Source: CAZVYJ01 sp964631565
Lineage (GTDB): Bacteria; Planctomycetota; Phycisphaerae; SM23-33
Length of the DNA stretch: 64,000 bases
Reading direction: 5' to 3'
Assembly: GCA_964631565.1 (NCBI GenBank)
Contig: CAZVYJ010000002.1
Coordinates: forward strand, 41,239 to 105,238
The notes under the pieces were generated by a model. The model had not been told where the DNA came from. It did no database searches and worked only from the letters and a program-made list of their open reading frames with translations. Shown piece by piece: positions 26,397 through 34,602 of this stretch. Made by a program: the position numbers and the translations under genes. Position 1 is the stretch's first letter. Each line of letters opens with the position of its first letter.

Positions 26397-28001
26397 ATGA
26401 AAGTTGATCCCGACAAGCGGCGGCGGATTATGCAGCGTTCGAGGAAACTGGGGCACTGCATATGCGATCCTCGTCGGCCGTGTCCGTGCGATGTTTTCAC
26501 TGAGCAGGGGATTTGCCCGTGCGCCGGCGAAAGGCCGGACCCGCTGGACCTCTCCCAGGTGCGACTCACGCAGATGGTTCACAACGCCGGCTGCGCGTCC
26601 AAAATCGCCCCGGCCGACCTGGAGGCCATCCTGGCCCGGTTGCCCGCGGTTGACGACCCGGCCGTCATATCCGGCATGCCCGCAGGCGACGATGCCGGCA
26701 TATATCGACTCAATAACGGCACGTGCATCGTGCAGACAGTCGACGTGATGACGCCATGCGTGGACGACCCGGAAACATTCGGGCGGATATGCGCAGCCAA
26801 CTGCCTGTCGGACATATACGCGATGGGCGGCGTGCCGAAGACCGCTCTCAGCGTGCTGGCGTTCCCGTCCGAAACGCTCGACGGGCGGATAATGTACGGC
26901 ATGATGAAGGGGGCGATGGACGTTTTCGCGGAAGCCGGCGTGGCCCTCATCGGAGGCCACAGCATAAAGGACGAGGAAATCAAGCTCGGCTTCGCGATTA
27001 CGGGCACGATAGACCCACAGGCCGAAACCTCGCACGAGACGGCAGCCATCGGCGATGTGCTGGTGCTCACCAAGCCGCTTGGCTCGGGCGTGCTGAACTT
27101 TTCCCGCCAGATAGGGCGCGATGTTGACCTTGCGCCGGTGGAGAAATCCATGGCCGCTCTCAACCGCGACGCCGCCGACGCCGCAAGGGAAACCGGCGTA
27201 TCCGCCTGCACAGACGTCACCGGTTTCGGGCTGTTCGGGCATCTCATAAGCATGGTGCGGCATTCAGGCGTGACGGCCCTGATTTACGCCGATGCTCTGC
27301 CGGCATTCGCCGGCGCGGTGGAGTCGCTGGCTGACGGCGTCGTGCCGGGGGCGGTCGAGCGGAACACCGAGTACGTCGGCGGCGACATCGCCGTGGCCGA
27401 CGGCGTCCCCGAGCCGCTGGTGCATCTGGGCTTCGACGCACAGACATCGGGCGGCCTGCTCATCGCCGTGCCGCAGCAGCGGCATCAGAAACTTCTCGAC
27501 GCCCTGGCCGCCCGAGGCGTGAGCGGCTGGACGGTCGGCAGGATAACGGAAAAGTCCGACGGGCGGATACTCGTGACGCTTGCCGGAAAATCCGCAGCCG
27601 GCATGAAGACCGCAAGCGACCTGGCCGACGATGCGCCGTCCGGCCACACCGATAAAACAGCCAAAGCCTGCTGCAGCGAGCCGGCGGATTCTCCGGCTGA
27701 AGCTTCGCAGGACGCCCAGCGAGCGTTCGCGTCGCTCATGCGGGCGACCGGGCAGGGCGGAGCCGTCGACGAAAAGACCAAGGAACTCATCAACTTCGCC
27801 CTGGTGGTCCTTGCCCGCTGCGGACCATGTATCGATGCGCACCTGGCAAAGGCGAGAAAAATGGGCATAACGCAGCAGCAGCTCGACGAGGCTGCCTGGT
27901 GCGCCGTGGCGATGGGAGGCGCGCCGGTGAAAATGTTCTACGCCGAGGCGATGGCGAGAGAGAAGCAGAAGGGAAAGTCGGGCGACGACTGTTGCTGCTG
28001 A
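26397..28001 (+). CDS. selD: Selenide, water dikinase fused to N-terminal Cys-rich and C-terminal AhpD-like domains
   Basis: 534 residues, far above the ~345 of ordinary SelD. Residues 1-50 carry C21-I-C23-x5-C29-P-C31-x8-C40-P-C42; the CPC-x8-CxC part equals the spacing of the catalytic Fe-S motif of ferredoxin:thioredoxin reductase. The SelD core follows, with catalytic C66 and K69 in HNAGCASKI, nucleotide/metal segment PAGDDAGIY and DVTGFGLFGHL. After ~400 comes a linker and an AhpD/carboxymuconolactone-decarboxylase-like domain with CGPC (475-478) and H482, ending in three cysteines (532-534). SelD makes selenophosphate from selenide and ATP. The flanking modules imply built-in thiol redox, perhaps supplying or guarding selenide. 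AAGGA precedes the ATG; a GC hairpin separates it from the gene before. Confidence 0.93.
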   Translation: MKVDPDKRRRIMQRSRKLGHCICDPRRPCPCDVFTEQGICPCAGERPDPLDLSQVRLTQMVHNAGCASKIAPADLEAILARLPAVDDPAVISGMPAGDDAGIYRLNNGTCIVQTVDVMTPCVDDPETFGRICAANCLSDIYAMGGVPKTALSVLAFPSETLDGRIMYGMMKGAMDVFAEAGVALIGGHSIKDEEIKLGFAITGTIDPQAETSHETAAIGDVLVLTKPLGSGVLNFSRQIGRDVDLAPVEKSMAALNRDAADAARETGVSACTDVTGFGLFGHLISMVRHSGVTALIYADALPAFAGAVESLADGVVPGAVERNTEYVGGDIAVADGVPEPLVHLGFDAQTSGGLLIAVPQQRHQKLLDALAARGVSGWTVGRITEKSDGRILVTLAGKSAAGMKTASDLADDAPSGHTDKTAKACCSEPADSPAEASQDAQRAFASLMRATGQGGAVDEKTKELINFALVVLARCGPCIDAHLAKARKMGITQQQLDEAAWCAVAMGGAPVKMFYAEAMAREKQKGKSGDDCCC

Positions 28002-28005
28002 GAGG

Positions 28006-28938
28006 CTATGACGGCTGTTTGTCCGCCGCAGCTTTGTCTTTGTCAGGCAGGCCTGCGATGACCGGAGTTATCGCTCCGCAGGTCGTGCATTCGAGGCAGC
28101 GGATGCAGCCGAGCGAATTCACGCGTTTGTCGACCTTTACGCCCATGGGGCATCTGGCGCGGCAGGTGTTGCACTGCGTGCACGATGACTTGTCGAACTT
28201 CAGGTGGAATACGCTGACGCGGTTGAAAAGCGACAGGAACCCGCCCAGCGGGCAGAATATCTTGCACCACGGGCGGTATGTGAAAATCGCCAGCAACAGG
28301 AACGCCGGCACGATTATCCATTTGGTGAGGCTTATCGCTTCGGCCGGCACGCCGCCGTCTATGCCGAAAAAGTCCATGCCGAGCCGCACAAAGCCTCCTT
28401 CGATGCCGCCGGCGGGACAGACCCTGCAGATGAACAGTTCGTGCGCTTCGCCCCACAGGTACGGCACAAGAATGACCAGGCCGATGAGCGTCAGGTATCG
28501 GCCGAAGCCCATCCAGTTCGGAATGCGGAATTTTTTTACCGGGATTTTGTCCAGCAGGTCCTGCAGGAAGCCGAACGGGCACGCCCAGCCGCAGATAAGC
28601 GAGCCGACCGCGGCCGCGAAAAACAGAACTATGCCCGCCGCTAGGAACGGGAACATGTGTGCGCTGCTGAACTGCGCCACAATGCCAACCGGACATGCGA
28701 ACGACGCCAGCGGGCATGCATAGCAGTGGAACCCGCAGCCGGGCACGGATTGCACTTCGGCGAGGGGTTTCCAGACGTGTCTGCTCAGCCAGCCGATCGG
28801 CGCGACCCAGACGAGGACGAAAAGCGCCTGCACCCATGGCCGCAGTTTCAGCATGCGCCGGACGCGTTCGAGGTTTTTCCTGTTATTTGGTGTGGTATCG
28901 GCCATGTCACGCATGGCCCGTCGTGACGCTACAGTCAC
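28006..28938 (-). CDS. NapH-like membrane polyferredoxin
   Basis: 310 residues with several membrane helices and four cysteine groups: CGFHCYACPLASFACP near 65, CGWACPFGF near 115, CRVCPAGG near 160, and two C-terminal [4Fe-4S] motifs CTQCNTCRARCP and CIRCLECTTC. This is the NapH/YccM plan, which passes electrons between quinol or ferredoxin and an extracytoplasmic partner. GTG at 28938 overlaps the upstream stop in GTGA; ATG at 28914 or 28905 is also possible and both lie in a hairpin. The partner may be the small membrane protein upstream, whose tail ends in Cys-Pro-Thr-UGA. Convergent with selD, four bases apart. Confidence 0.85.
   Translation of the reverse strand: MTVASRRAMRDMADTTPNNRKNLERVRRMLKLRPWVQALFVLVWVAPIGWLSRHVWKPLAEVQSVPGCGFHCYACPLASFACPVGIVAQFSSAHMFPFLAAGIVLFFAAAVGSLICGWACPFGFLQDLLDKIPVKKFRIPNWMGFGRYLTLIGLVILVPYLWGEAHELFICRVCPAGGIEGGFVRLGMDFFGIDGGVPAEAISLTKWIIVPAFLLLAIFTYRPWCKIFCPLGGFLSLFNRVSVFHLKFDKSSCTQCNTCRARCPMGVKVDKRVNSLGCIRCLECTTCGAITPVIAGLPDKDKAAADKQPS
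28900..28937 (-). promoter_or_regulatory. UGA with downstream stem-loop, possible SECIS for a CxxU tail
   Basis: On the minus strand TGA (28937-28935) follows Cys-Pro-Thr. GGCCATG (28918-28912) then pairs perfectly with CATGGCC (28906-28900) around loop CGTGA, which begins 24 nt past the UGA and has G as its second base. This meets the usual bacterial SECIS geometry, but the same bases hold the alternative start codons of the next gene. Confidence 0.35.
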
Positions 28939-29294
28939 GTCGGGCAGAAGTCGTCAGGTTTTTTATCGTCCTGCGGAGCGGTGTTGTTTTCGGTCTTGTT
29001 CGTGTCGTCAGGTTTCGTGGCGCCGCCTGTGTCGCCTTGCGCCGTTTTTTCGCCGTCAGTCGGAGCCGGTTTGGTTTCCACCGCCGCCGAAAGCCTGCCC
29101 AGCCTGGCCTTGTCAACCATCCACAATTCACTTTGGGGTTTGCCGCTGATGTCGCGAGGCAGGATCACGCCGTATATGACAACCACAACGGCTGCAGCTG
29201 CCAGCAGTATTCCGACAATCAGGCCGTGCCGTTCGCTCGACCGGGCGGCCGGGTCTATCGGCGGCTGGGATATTTTCGGCAATTTTCGGGCCAT
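28935..29294 (-). CDS. Small single-pass membrane protein ending Cys-Pro-Thr-UGA
   Basis: 119 residues as conventionally read. One helix at about 24-45 (GLIVGILLAAAAVVVVIYGV), a short folded part, then a long polar, disordered tail rich in Thr, Asp and Lys. The tail ends Asp-Asp-Phe-Cys-Pro-Thr at TGA; the next codons are CTG and TAG. If the UGA is selenocysteine, the protein would end Cys-Pro-Thr-Sec-Leu, a CxxU redox pair on a flexible arm. This is speculative, but it lies between tRNA-Sec and a polyferredoxin gene and is followed by a fitting stem-loop. If UGA is a plain stop, it is a small membrane protein of unknown function coupled to the polyferredoxin. Confidence 0.75.
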   Translation of the reverse strand: MARKLPKISQPPIDPAARSSERHGLIVGILLAAAAVVVVIYGVILPRDISGKPQSELWMVDKARLGRLSAAVETKPAPTDGEKTAQGDTGGATKPDDTNKTENNTAPQDDKKPDDFCPT

Positions 29295-29350
29295 AGGCTC
29301 TCACAGGTTACATCGGCTAATTCCAGCAGTCCACTGGCGATTTTTCAAAA

Positions 29351-29444
29351 CGGAGGCGAATGGGAATCGAACCCACCCGGGACTTTATCGAGCCCCACAC
29401 TGGTTTTGAAGACCAGGGGCGCCACCAGGCCGCCGGTCACCTCC
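29351..29444 (-). tRNA. selC: tRNA-Sec (anticodon UCA)
   Basis: 94 nt. Eight-base-pair acceptor stem (GGAGGTGA with TTCGCCTCC, discriminator G), anticodon arm CTGGT-CTTCAAA-ACCAG giving TCA, long variable arm around TGGGGCTCGATAAAGTCCC, and T arm GTGGG-TTCGATT-CCCAT. The long acceptor, extended variable arm and UCA anticodon are specific to selenocysteine tRNA. It lies between the second candidate selenoprotein and the small membrane protein, all on the minus strand. Confidence 0.97.
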
Positions 29445-29581
29445 ATGCAGGCATACACAGATTGTACGACATTCCGGGAGGAAATAGCAAAGAAACCGTT
29501 ATCACAGTGAGCTTTGCCCGGCGGCAGTGGTGTCCCGGCAGGTGGTTGCGCAGGCGCCACTGCGACGGTGAGATTTACTCG

Positions 29582-30982
29582 TTATTTTTCACCGTCGCCG
29601 GCCTTGCCTTTGCTTACGCCGGAACCTTTCTGCTTTGAAGCGTCGATAGGCTTATATGTTACAGCCGGCTGGTCCTTGACTTCCGGTCCCTTGCCGGTGG
29701 TTATTTCCTCGAATGTCTGTATGCCTGTCAAAGCTCCCAGAACCGGGGCCTGAATCTTGACTGCAACCTTGCCGTCCTTCTCCGTGAAACCTTTTGGTAC
29801 TCGCCCTGAGTACGCGCAGAGTCCGCCGCCTCACCCATGCTCCATGGAGCCCTGGGACAGCACTTTATTCCCGTTAAGAATCGCTATCTTCGGGGTTGAA
29901 GCTTCGCTTGCGAAATCCAGCCCATACATCTCGCCGCCGTCGCCGAAAATGTTGATGCCGGGCTGAACGGTGAATTCCTTCTTGCCGCTGTCGTACGAGC
30001 ACTGGAAATCGACCTGGAAGGGCGGGCCGATACGGATGCTGTTGATCATGTCCGGCTTTATTTCATAGGTCAGCAGCTTGAACTTGTCCTTGTTCTTGCT
30101 GAACTGGCCGGTTGACGGATACATGGTCAGCATGTCCTTGCCCTTGCCGAACACGCCGTAAATGAGCTGATAGTTTCCGGCCGGAATGCCGTCTTTCCCG
30201 CTTACGCACAGGTCATAGGCATACCCGCTCTTGGCGTCCGCCAGGATCAGGCATTTCAGCATGGACGCTTTTATCGGCGTTTCAACAAGACCAAGCTGAA
30301 GTTCGGACTGCGGAATGGGGGTTATGGTTATCGATTTGCCGTCATCACCGAGTTCCAGCCTGCAGTGCTCGTCGCCTATCTGGGTCTGCCCGAACAACGG
30401 TAAGGCTGCGATATTTTTACCGATGCAGATGGCGTCATATCCATTTTGCGAGAGCTTGCCGTCGAGGTCGTCGTCGATAACGCGGATGTCCTTGCCCTTG
30501 TACGTGCCTTTCATGCAGCAGTTCGCATAAACATGCCCGCCAAATTGCATTACCGCGTTGCCCTTTACGGAGACGGACACCTTGGCGAACGTCAGCGCCA
30601 GGTCGGTCTTGCCCTCGTCGCCGTCAATTTTGAGCGTAAACGATGCCGCCCCGTCGCGGGACAGCTTCTGATACTCGTTGGCGCTGATCTGCCCGTCGCC
30701 GTTGCAGTCCAGGCCGAGTGCATAGTAGCTCTTGCGCCAGCTTGCCGCGATCTTCACCATGCTGCCGCCGACGGACAGTTCTCCGCTGCTTCCGACAACC
30801 TGGAAGGGTTTGCCGGAAACGATGATTTTCATGGGTGTCAGCAGCTTGCCGGCGGTACCGCTTTCATAAGTCAGTTTTACTACGGTTCCGTCTTCGCAGT
30901 AAGCAGCCGCGGAAAAGATCGCAATCGTCAGCACAATCGCAAGCCGCCGCATGTGTCGAAGTGTTTTTCCGTTATGGCTCAT
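29582..30982 (-). CDS. Candidate exported selenoprotein, paralogue 2 (UGA at residue 384)
   Basis: Conventional reading stops at TGA 29833-29831 after 383 residues, but the frame continues for 82 codons to TAA at 29584-29582. The site is Glu-His-Gly-Sec-Gly-Gly-Gly-Leu-Cys-Ala-Tyr-Ser (Sec384, Cys389), then GRVPKGFTEKDGKVAVKI, matching paralogue 1. The segment before the UGA is also homologous in the two. Signal peptide within 1-29. An EF-hand-like loop D92-x-N-x-D-G-x-I at 92-103 and a second acidic loop DDDLDGKLS suggest calcium binding. The C-terminal ~35 residues are Lys/Gly-rich. GGGGAAAA precedes the ATG. The gene is directly upstream of tRNA-Sec on the same strand. Function unknown; Cys-containing homologues would be expected in other planctomycetes. 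Confidence 0.82.
29797..29833 (-). promoter_or_regulatory. In-frame UGA with candidate bacterial SECIS, paralogue 2
   Basis: After TGA (29833-29831), GTACTC (29813-29808) pairs with GAGTAC (29802-29797) around loop AGGGC. The loop begins 24 nt past the UGA and has G as its second base, fitting the usual bacterial SECIS rule. The position and sequence resemble the hairpin of paralogue 1. Confidence 0.7.
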
Positions 30983-31240
30983 AATATTTTTCCCCTGCCC
31001 AGTCAGCTTTCATCCATGAAGTTCCTGTGCAGTTAACTTATCGCAACCCGGATGCCAATTCAACGCCAAAGTGTGGTTACTACTTTACTTTACACTGTAT
31101 AACGTTCGTTTCGTACAGCTATTCCGTAACTGCCAAAATATCGGTCCTGTCCGCACAAGAGGACAAATTTGACATGTGCTCCCAATGTTCGATAGTTGTT
31201 ATCGTTTTCCACAAAAGGATTTAGGTCGGAAAATCTCGGC

Positions 31241-31256
31241 TGGTACGCTTTTTGCA
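31241..31256 (+). promoter_or_regulatory. Sigma-54 promoter upstream of hsp20 pair
   Basis: TGGTACGCTTTTTGCA matches the -24/-12 consensus TGGYACRNNNNTTGCW in full, about 90 bp before the Hsp20 start at 31345. An inverted repeat TGTCC/GGACA at 31148-31152 and 31161-31165 about 80 bp upstream may be an activator site. The rest of the 362-bp gap shows no gene. Confidence 0.7.
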
Positions 31257-31344
31257 AACAACATTTATGGAATGTACGGGCCTAAAATTGTGATAGCCCG
31301 GGGCTGCTAAGGTTGGATGTTGAATACAGAAAGGAGCGACTGAA

Positions 31345-31785
31345 ATGGCAATTTTCAGATGGCCGAGCAGTTGGGACCCATTTGCGGGCCTTCGCGGACT
31401 GCAGAGGGACCTGGAACGCATCGTTGGCAGCGCCTTCGGAGAAGGCAGGCGCGTCGGCGGCGGGGCGTATCCGCCCATAAATGTGCTCAGCAGCGAAAAT
31501 GAGATTATCGTCCAGTGCGAAGTCGCCGGGGTTAAGCGTGAAGACATTGACTTGAGCATCACCGGTGAAACGCTAGTCATAAAGGGTTCAAAGAAGCCCT
31601 GCGCCGACGAGGAAACCGTCCGGTTCCACACGCAGGAGCGCGGCTGCGGCGACTTCAGCAGGACAATCGTGCTTCCCGACAAGGTTGACGCCGAAAAAAT
31701 CGAGGCGTCGCTGGAGGCCGGCATTCTCACCATTCGCCTGCCGAAGTCCGAGGCGGCAAAACCCAAACGGATAACGGTGAAATGA
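31345..31785 (+). CDS. Hsp20/alpha-crystallin small heat-shock protein
   Basis: 146 residues. N-terminal arm FRWPSSWDPFAGLRGLQRDLERI, then the alpha-crystallin domain (about 45-140) with the closing beta-strand signature LEAGILTIRLPKSEAAKPKRI. ATP-independent holdase for unfolded proteins in the cytoplasm. AGAAAGGAGC precedes the ATG. First gene behind the sigma-54 promoter; a second Hsp20 gene follows after 27 bp. Confidence 0.95.
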   Translation: MAIFRWPSSWDPFAGLRGLQRDLERIVGSAFGEGRRVGGGAYPPINVLSSENEIIVQCEVAGVKREDIDLSITGETLVIKGSKKPCADEETVRFHTQERGCGDFSRTIVLPDKVDAEKIEASLEAGILTIRLPKSEAAKPKRITVK

Positions 31786-31812
31786 ACTGGAAAATGCACA
31801 AGGAGAATCAAC

Positions 31813-32211
31813 ATGGCTGCAGAAAAGAAAGAAGTGAAGGTCCATGCCCGCCCCGGCAGCGATTTGTCCGGCGAAGGGACGTTTCTGCCTGCGGTTGACA
31901 TATACGAGACCAAAGAAGGCAACACCGTAATGCTTGTCGACATGCCCGGCGTCGCGGAAGGCGGCGTCGATATCCGCGTGGACAAGGGCGTGCTGACCAT
32001 CGAAGCGGAAGCCGTCGTTCCGGAATTCGGCGAGAATTACAACGTGACGTTCGGCGGTTTCACCGGCGGCAAGTATTTCCGCGCGTTCGCACTCAGCGAC
32101 GAGATAGACCGCGACAAAATCGAGGCATCCATGGCGGACGGCGTTCTTACACTCAACCTGCCGCGGGCCGAGGCCGCCCAGACCAGAAAAATCGAGATTA
32201 AGCACGGCTGA
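31813..32211 (+). CDS. Second Hsp20-family protein
   Basis: 132 residues, with the alpha-crystallin domain from about 27 (LPAVDIYETKEGNTVMLVDMPGV) and the end MADGVLTLNLPRAEAAQTRKIEI. It differs enough from the first copy to be a distinct partner rather than a recent duplicate. Cotranscribed with it and closed by a strong terminator. Confidence 0.93.
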   Translation: MAAEKKEVKVHARPGSDLSGEGTFLPAVDIYETKEGNTVMLVDMPGVAEGGVDIRVDKGVLTIEAEAVVPEFGENYNVTFGGFTGGKYFRAFALSDEIDRDKIEASMADGVLTLNLPRAEAAQTRKIEIKHG

Positions 32212-32222
32212 TTTCCGATTTA

Positions 32223-32284
32223 ATCCATCGCCCGGTTGACAAGCGGCCTGCAGGGGCCTACGATTCCGGGTGATGGATTTTTTT
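32223..32284 (+). terminator. Intrinsic terminator after the hsp20 pair
   Basis: ATCCATCGCCCGG (32223-32235) pairs with CCGGGTGATGGAT (32266-32278), followed by seven Ts. It separates the Hsp20 genes from thioredoxin. Confidence 0.88.
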
Positions 32285-32314
32285 ATCGTTTCTACCGCCT
32301 GAAGGGAGCCTGAC

Positions 32315-32647
32315 ATGAGTTCAGCTAACGTTCTCCAGCTTACGGACGGCAATTTCAAACAGGAGATACTCAGCGGTGGCGTCGCGATGGTCGATTTCTG
32401 GGCGGAATGGTGCATGCCCTGCAAAATGCTCGCCCCCACGATAGACGAAATCGCCGACGACTACGCCGGCAGGATAAAAGTCGGCAAGGTTGATACCGAT
32501 AACAACCGTGAAATCTCGATGAAATTCGGCATAAGCGCGATTCCGACCGTTATCATTTTCAAGGACGGCCAGATGGTGAAGAAGTTTGTCGGGCTTCAGC
32601 AGAAGGCCGACCTGAAGGCCGCCATCGACAGCGTGCTCGAAGAGTAA
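32315..32647 (+). CDS. trxA: Thioredoxin
   Basis: 110 residues, normal length, with the active site W-C33-M-P-C36-K and the cis-proline in SAIPTVIIF. The active site reads Met-Pro rather than the usual Gly-Pro, a variant seen in some anaerobe thioredoxins. Cytoplasmic disulfide reductase. AAGGGAGCC precedes the ATG. The next gene starts 46 bp on and may share the transcript. Confidence 0.95.
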   Translation: MSSANVLQLTDGNFKQEILSGGVAMVDFWAEWCMPCKMLAPTIDEIADDYAGRIKVGKVDTDNNREISMKFGISAIPTVIIFKDGQMVKKFVGLQQKADLKAAIDSVLEE

Positions 32648-32693
32648 CGCCGGATTTCAGATTCCAGATTGAGCTGTCACAGGCCCACCGAGC

Positions 32694-33356
32694 ATGAACG
32701 CCCTTACACGCCAGCAGGTGCGCCAAGTCGACCGTTATGCCGTTGAAGTCCTCGGCATAAGCGGCCTGGTGCTGATGGAGAACGCCGGCAGGCAGGCCGC
32801 CGACGCCGTCTGCGAATATCTCAAATCCATCAGCGGCTCACGCGTAGCGATTATCGCAGGCGCGGGCAACAACGGCGGCGACGGTTTCGTGGCGGCCAGG
32901 CACCTCGCGATGCGGGGCGTTCCGGTGGCGACATTCCTCGCGGACAGGCCGGAGAAAATTTCCGGCGACGCAGCCGCTAACTTCGTAATCATCCGCAAAC
33001 TCAACCTCGATATTCGTGAAATTTCCCCGTCAGACATTTCGACCCTCGCCGACGAACTGCACGGCTTCGACCTGCTTGTAGACGCCATAGGCGGCACCGG
33101 AATCCGCGGCGAACTCCGCGGCGATCTGGCGGAAGTCGTAAGGCAGGTCAACGCGGCAGGCCGGCCGGTGGTGGCCATCGACATTCCCACTGGACTTGAC
33201 TGCGACACGGGCGAGGCGGCCGGACCAGCAATAAGGGCGAAGCTCACGGTTACGTTCGTGGCCCGCAAGGTTGGCTTCGATTCGCCGTCGGCGCAGCAGT
33301 ACACCGGTCGCGTGATAGTCGCCGATATCGGCGTGCCGGCGGATATTATCCCTTAG
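32694..33356 (+). CDS. nnrE: NAD(P)H-hydrate epimerase, YjeF N-terminal domain only
   Basis: 220 residues covering only the YjeF-N epimerase domain (no fused dehydratase). Motifs GNNGGDGFVAARHL (about 61-74), DAIGGTGIRGELRG and VAIDIPTGLDCDTG are typical. It interconverts the R and S forms of damaged hydrated NAD(P)H. The dehydratase partner would have to be elsewhere. Its last 11 bases overlap the convergent gene at 33346. Confidence 0.92.
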   Translation: MNALTRQQVRQVDRYAVEVLGISGLVLMENAGRQAADAVCEYLKSISGSRVAIIAGAGNNGGDGFVAARHLAMRGVPVATFLADRPEKISGDAAANFVIIRKLNLDIREISPSDISTLADELHGFDLLVDAIGGTGIRGELRGDLAEVVRQVNAAGRPVVAIDIPTGLDCDTGEAAGPAIRAKLTVTFVARKVGFDSPSAQQYTGRVIVADIGVPADIIP

Positions 33357-34602
33357 CCTCAGGGACTTCCGGCTGAGTGGTTTCTTTCGCCGGCTCGGAA
33401 GGCTTCAACTGCGGGTATTGTTTCTCGATCGCCTCAATCGCTTTTTTGGTTTCCTCGCTGCCGATAATCCGCAGCATCCTGATGACCCGCGAACTGACGA
33501 GCAGGTTCATGTTATTTGTACTGCCGCTGGCCGCGGCGCTTTCGAGAATCCTGTTTACACGCTGCCGCACCTCGGCCGATTTGGTCTCCGTCAGCGTGCG
33601 GCGGAGAACAGGAATAACCTTGTCGCCCATTTTTTTCAGGGCCTCGGTAGCCTTGTCGCGAACCTGCCAGTTGTCGTCGTCGAGTTCGGCTATAAGTTTG
33701 GCGACGTCGGAAGAAACCTCGCCCGGGGCTTCCTCCGGCAGCTTCAGATTGCCGACAAGCAGATTGGTTACGTCCGCGGTGTTTTCAGCGCCGAGAAGCG
33801 TCCACAGAGCCTTGTCGGCCTTTACCGGGTCGCCGCCTCGCAGATCGCCCCAGAGAGCCTTGAGCCTGTCGGCATCCAGACTGCCTGAGGGCGAACCGTC
33901 AAAAATGGCCGCCTCGACGTTGTCCAGGCCCCAGCTTTCGTCCTCGATGTTCTGAAGCGAGGCGGCGAAGAAATCGATTTTTATCGCATCTCCTCTGTGA
34001 GGCAGCAGAAAACTTACCTTGTAAACGGCGTCCATTTTCATCTGATAGAAAATGTAGCCGAGCGTATCTTTCTCCACCGCGCCGGTGCGAGGATCGTAGT
34101 CGGCCGCACCGTAGCTGTCCGGGTACGACTGCTTCTGGTTATATTCGCTTATGTTCGCGAAGCTGGAATTCATCAGGACAGGCCCGCCCTGAACGGAAAC
34201 CGTAATTACGTTCGGCCCGACAACCTGGTCCCATGACGTCTGGATAAAGTTGCCGTCCCAGCTGCGGATGATGTACAGGTCGAACGACAGGCGGATATAT
34301 TTGTGCTCCGGGAGCTTGTCCAGCGAGAGCGTCACCTTGCCGTTGCTGAGTTCGCCGAGAAACTTTCTGTTGCCGGCCGGCGTGACGCTTGTCGTGGTCG
34401 ATGACCATTCGCCGCCGATCTCTTTCTCGAAATCCTGGCTGTAAACCACCCTGGCCTCGGCGGGAGGACTGCCGCTGTTGCCGGCGGCCTCGTCGGCTGG
34501 CTGCGTCGCGTTCTTTTCCGGGGCGATGTCCTGTGCGAAAAGACAGGCTGCCGCCGCGGCAATCAACGCCATTGCCGGTATTGTCAAAAATCGCCTCAGC
34601 AT
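33346..34602 (-). CDS. Exported HEAT-repeat protein with N-terminal beta-sandwich
   Basis: 418 residues. Signal peptide 1-23 (ALIAAAAACLFAQ). Residues ~50-225 form a LamG- or carbohydrate-binding-like sandwich (ARVVYSQDFEKEIGGEWSS). Residues ~235-390 hold HEAT-type helices (VSSDVAKLIAELDDDNWQVRDKATEAL). The C-terminus is a Pro/Glu-rich tail. No known family; similar HEAT architecture occurs at 39741 and 60296. Convergent with nnrE. Confidence 0.82.
   Translation of the reverse strand: MLRRFLTIPAMALIAAAAACLFAQDIAPEKNATQPADEAAGNSGSPPAEARVVYSQDFEKEIGGEWSSTTTSVTPAGNRKFLGELSNGKVTLSLDKLPEHKYIRLSFDLYIIRSWDGNFIQTSWDQVVGPNVITVSVQGGPVLMNSSFANISEYNQKQSYPDSYGAADYDPRTGAVEKDTLGYIFYQMKMDAVYKVSFLLPHRGDAIKIDFFAASLQNIEDESWGLDNVEAAIFDGSPSGSLDADRLKALWGDLRGGDPVKADKALWTLLGAENTADVTNLLVGNLKLPEEAPGEVSSDVAKLIAELDDDNWQVRDKATEALKKMGDKVIPVLRRTLTETKSAEVRQRVNRILESAAASGSTNNMNLLVSSRVIRMLRIIGSEETKKAIEAIEKQYPQLKPSEPAKETTQPEVPEAKG

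Noticed and set aside
26560..26620. Selenocysteine in the catalytic site of SelD
   Set aside because: The codon is TGC (Cys66), not TGA.
27960..28020. UGA after the Cys-Cys-Cys end of SelD as another Sec codon
   Set aside because: The continuation runs into a convergent gene and has no conserved look; the tail is complete without it.
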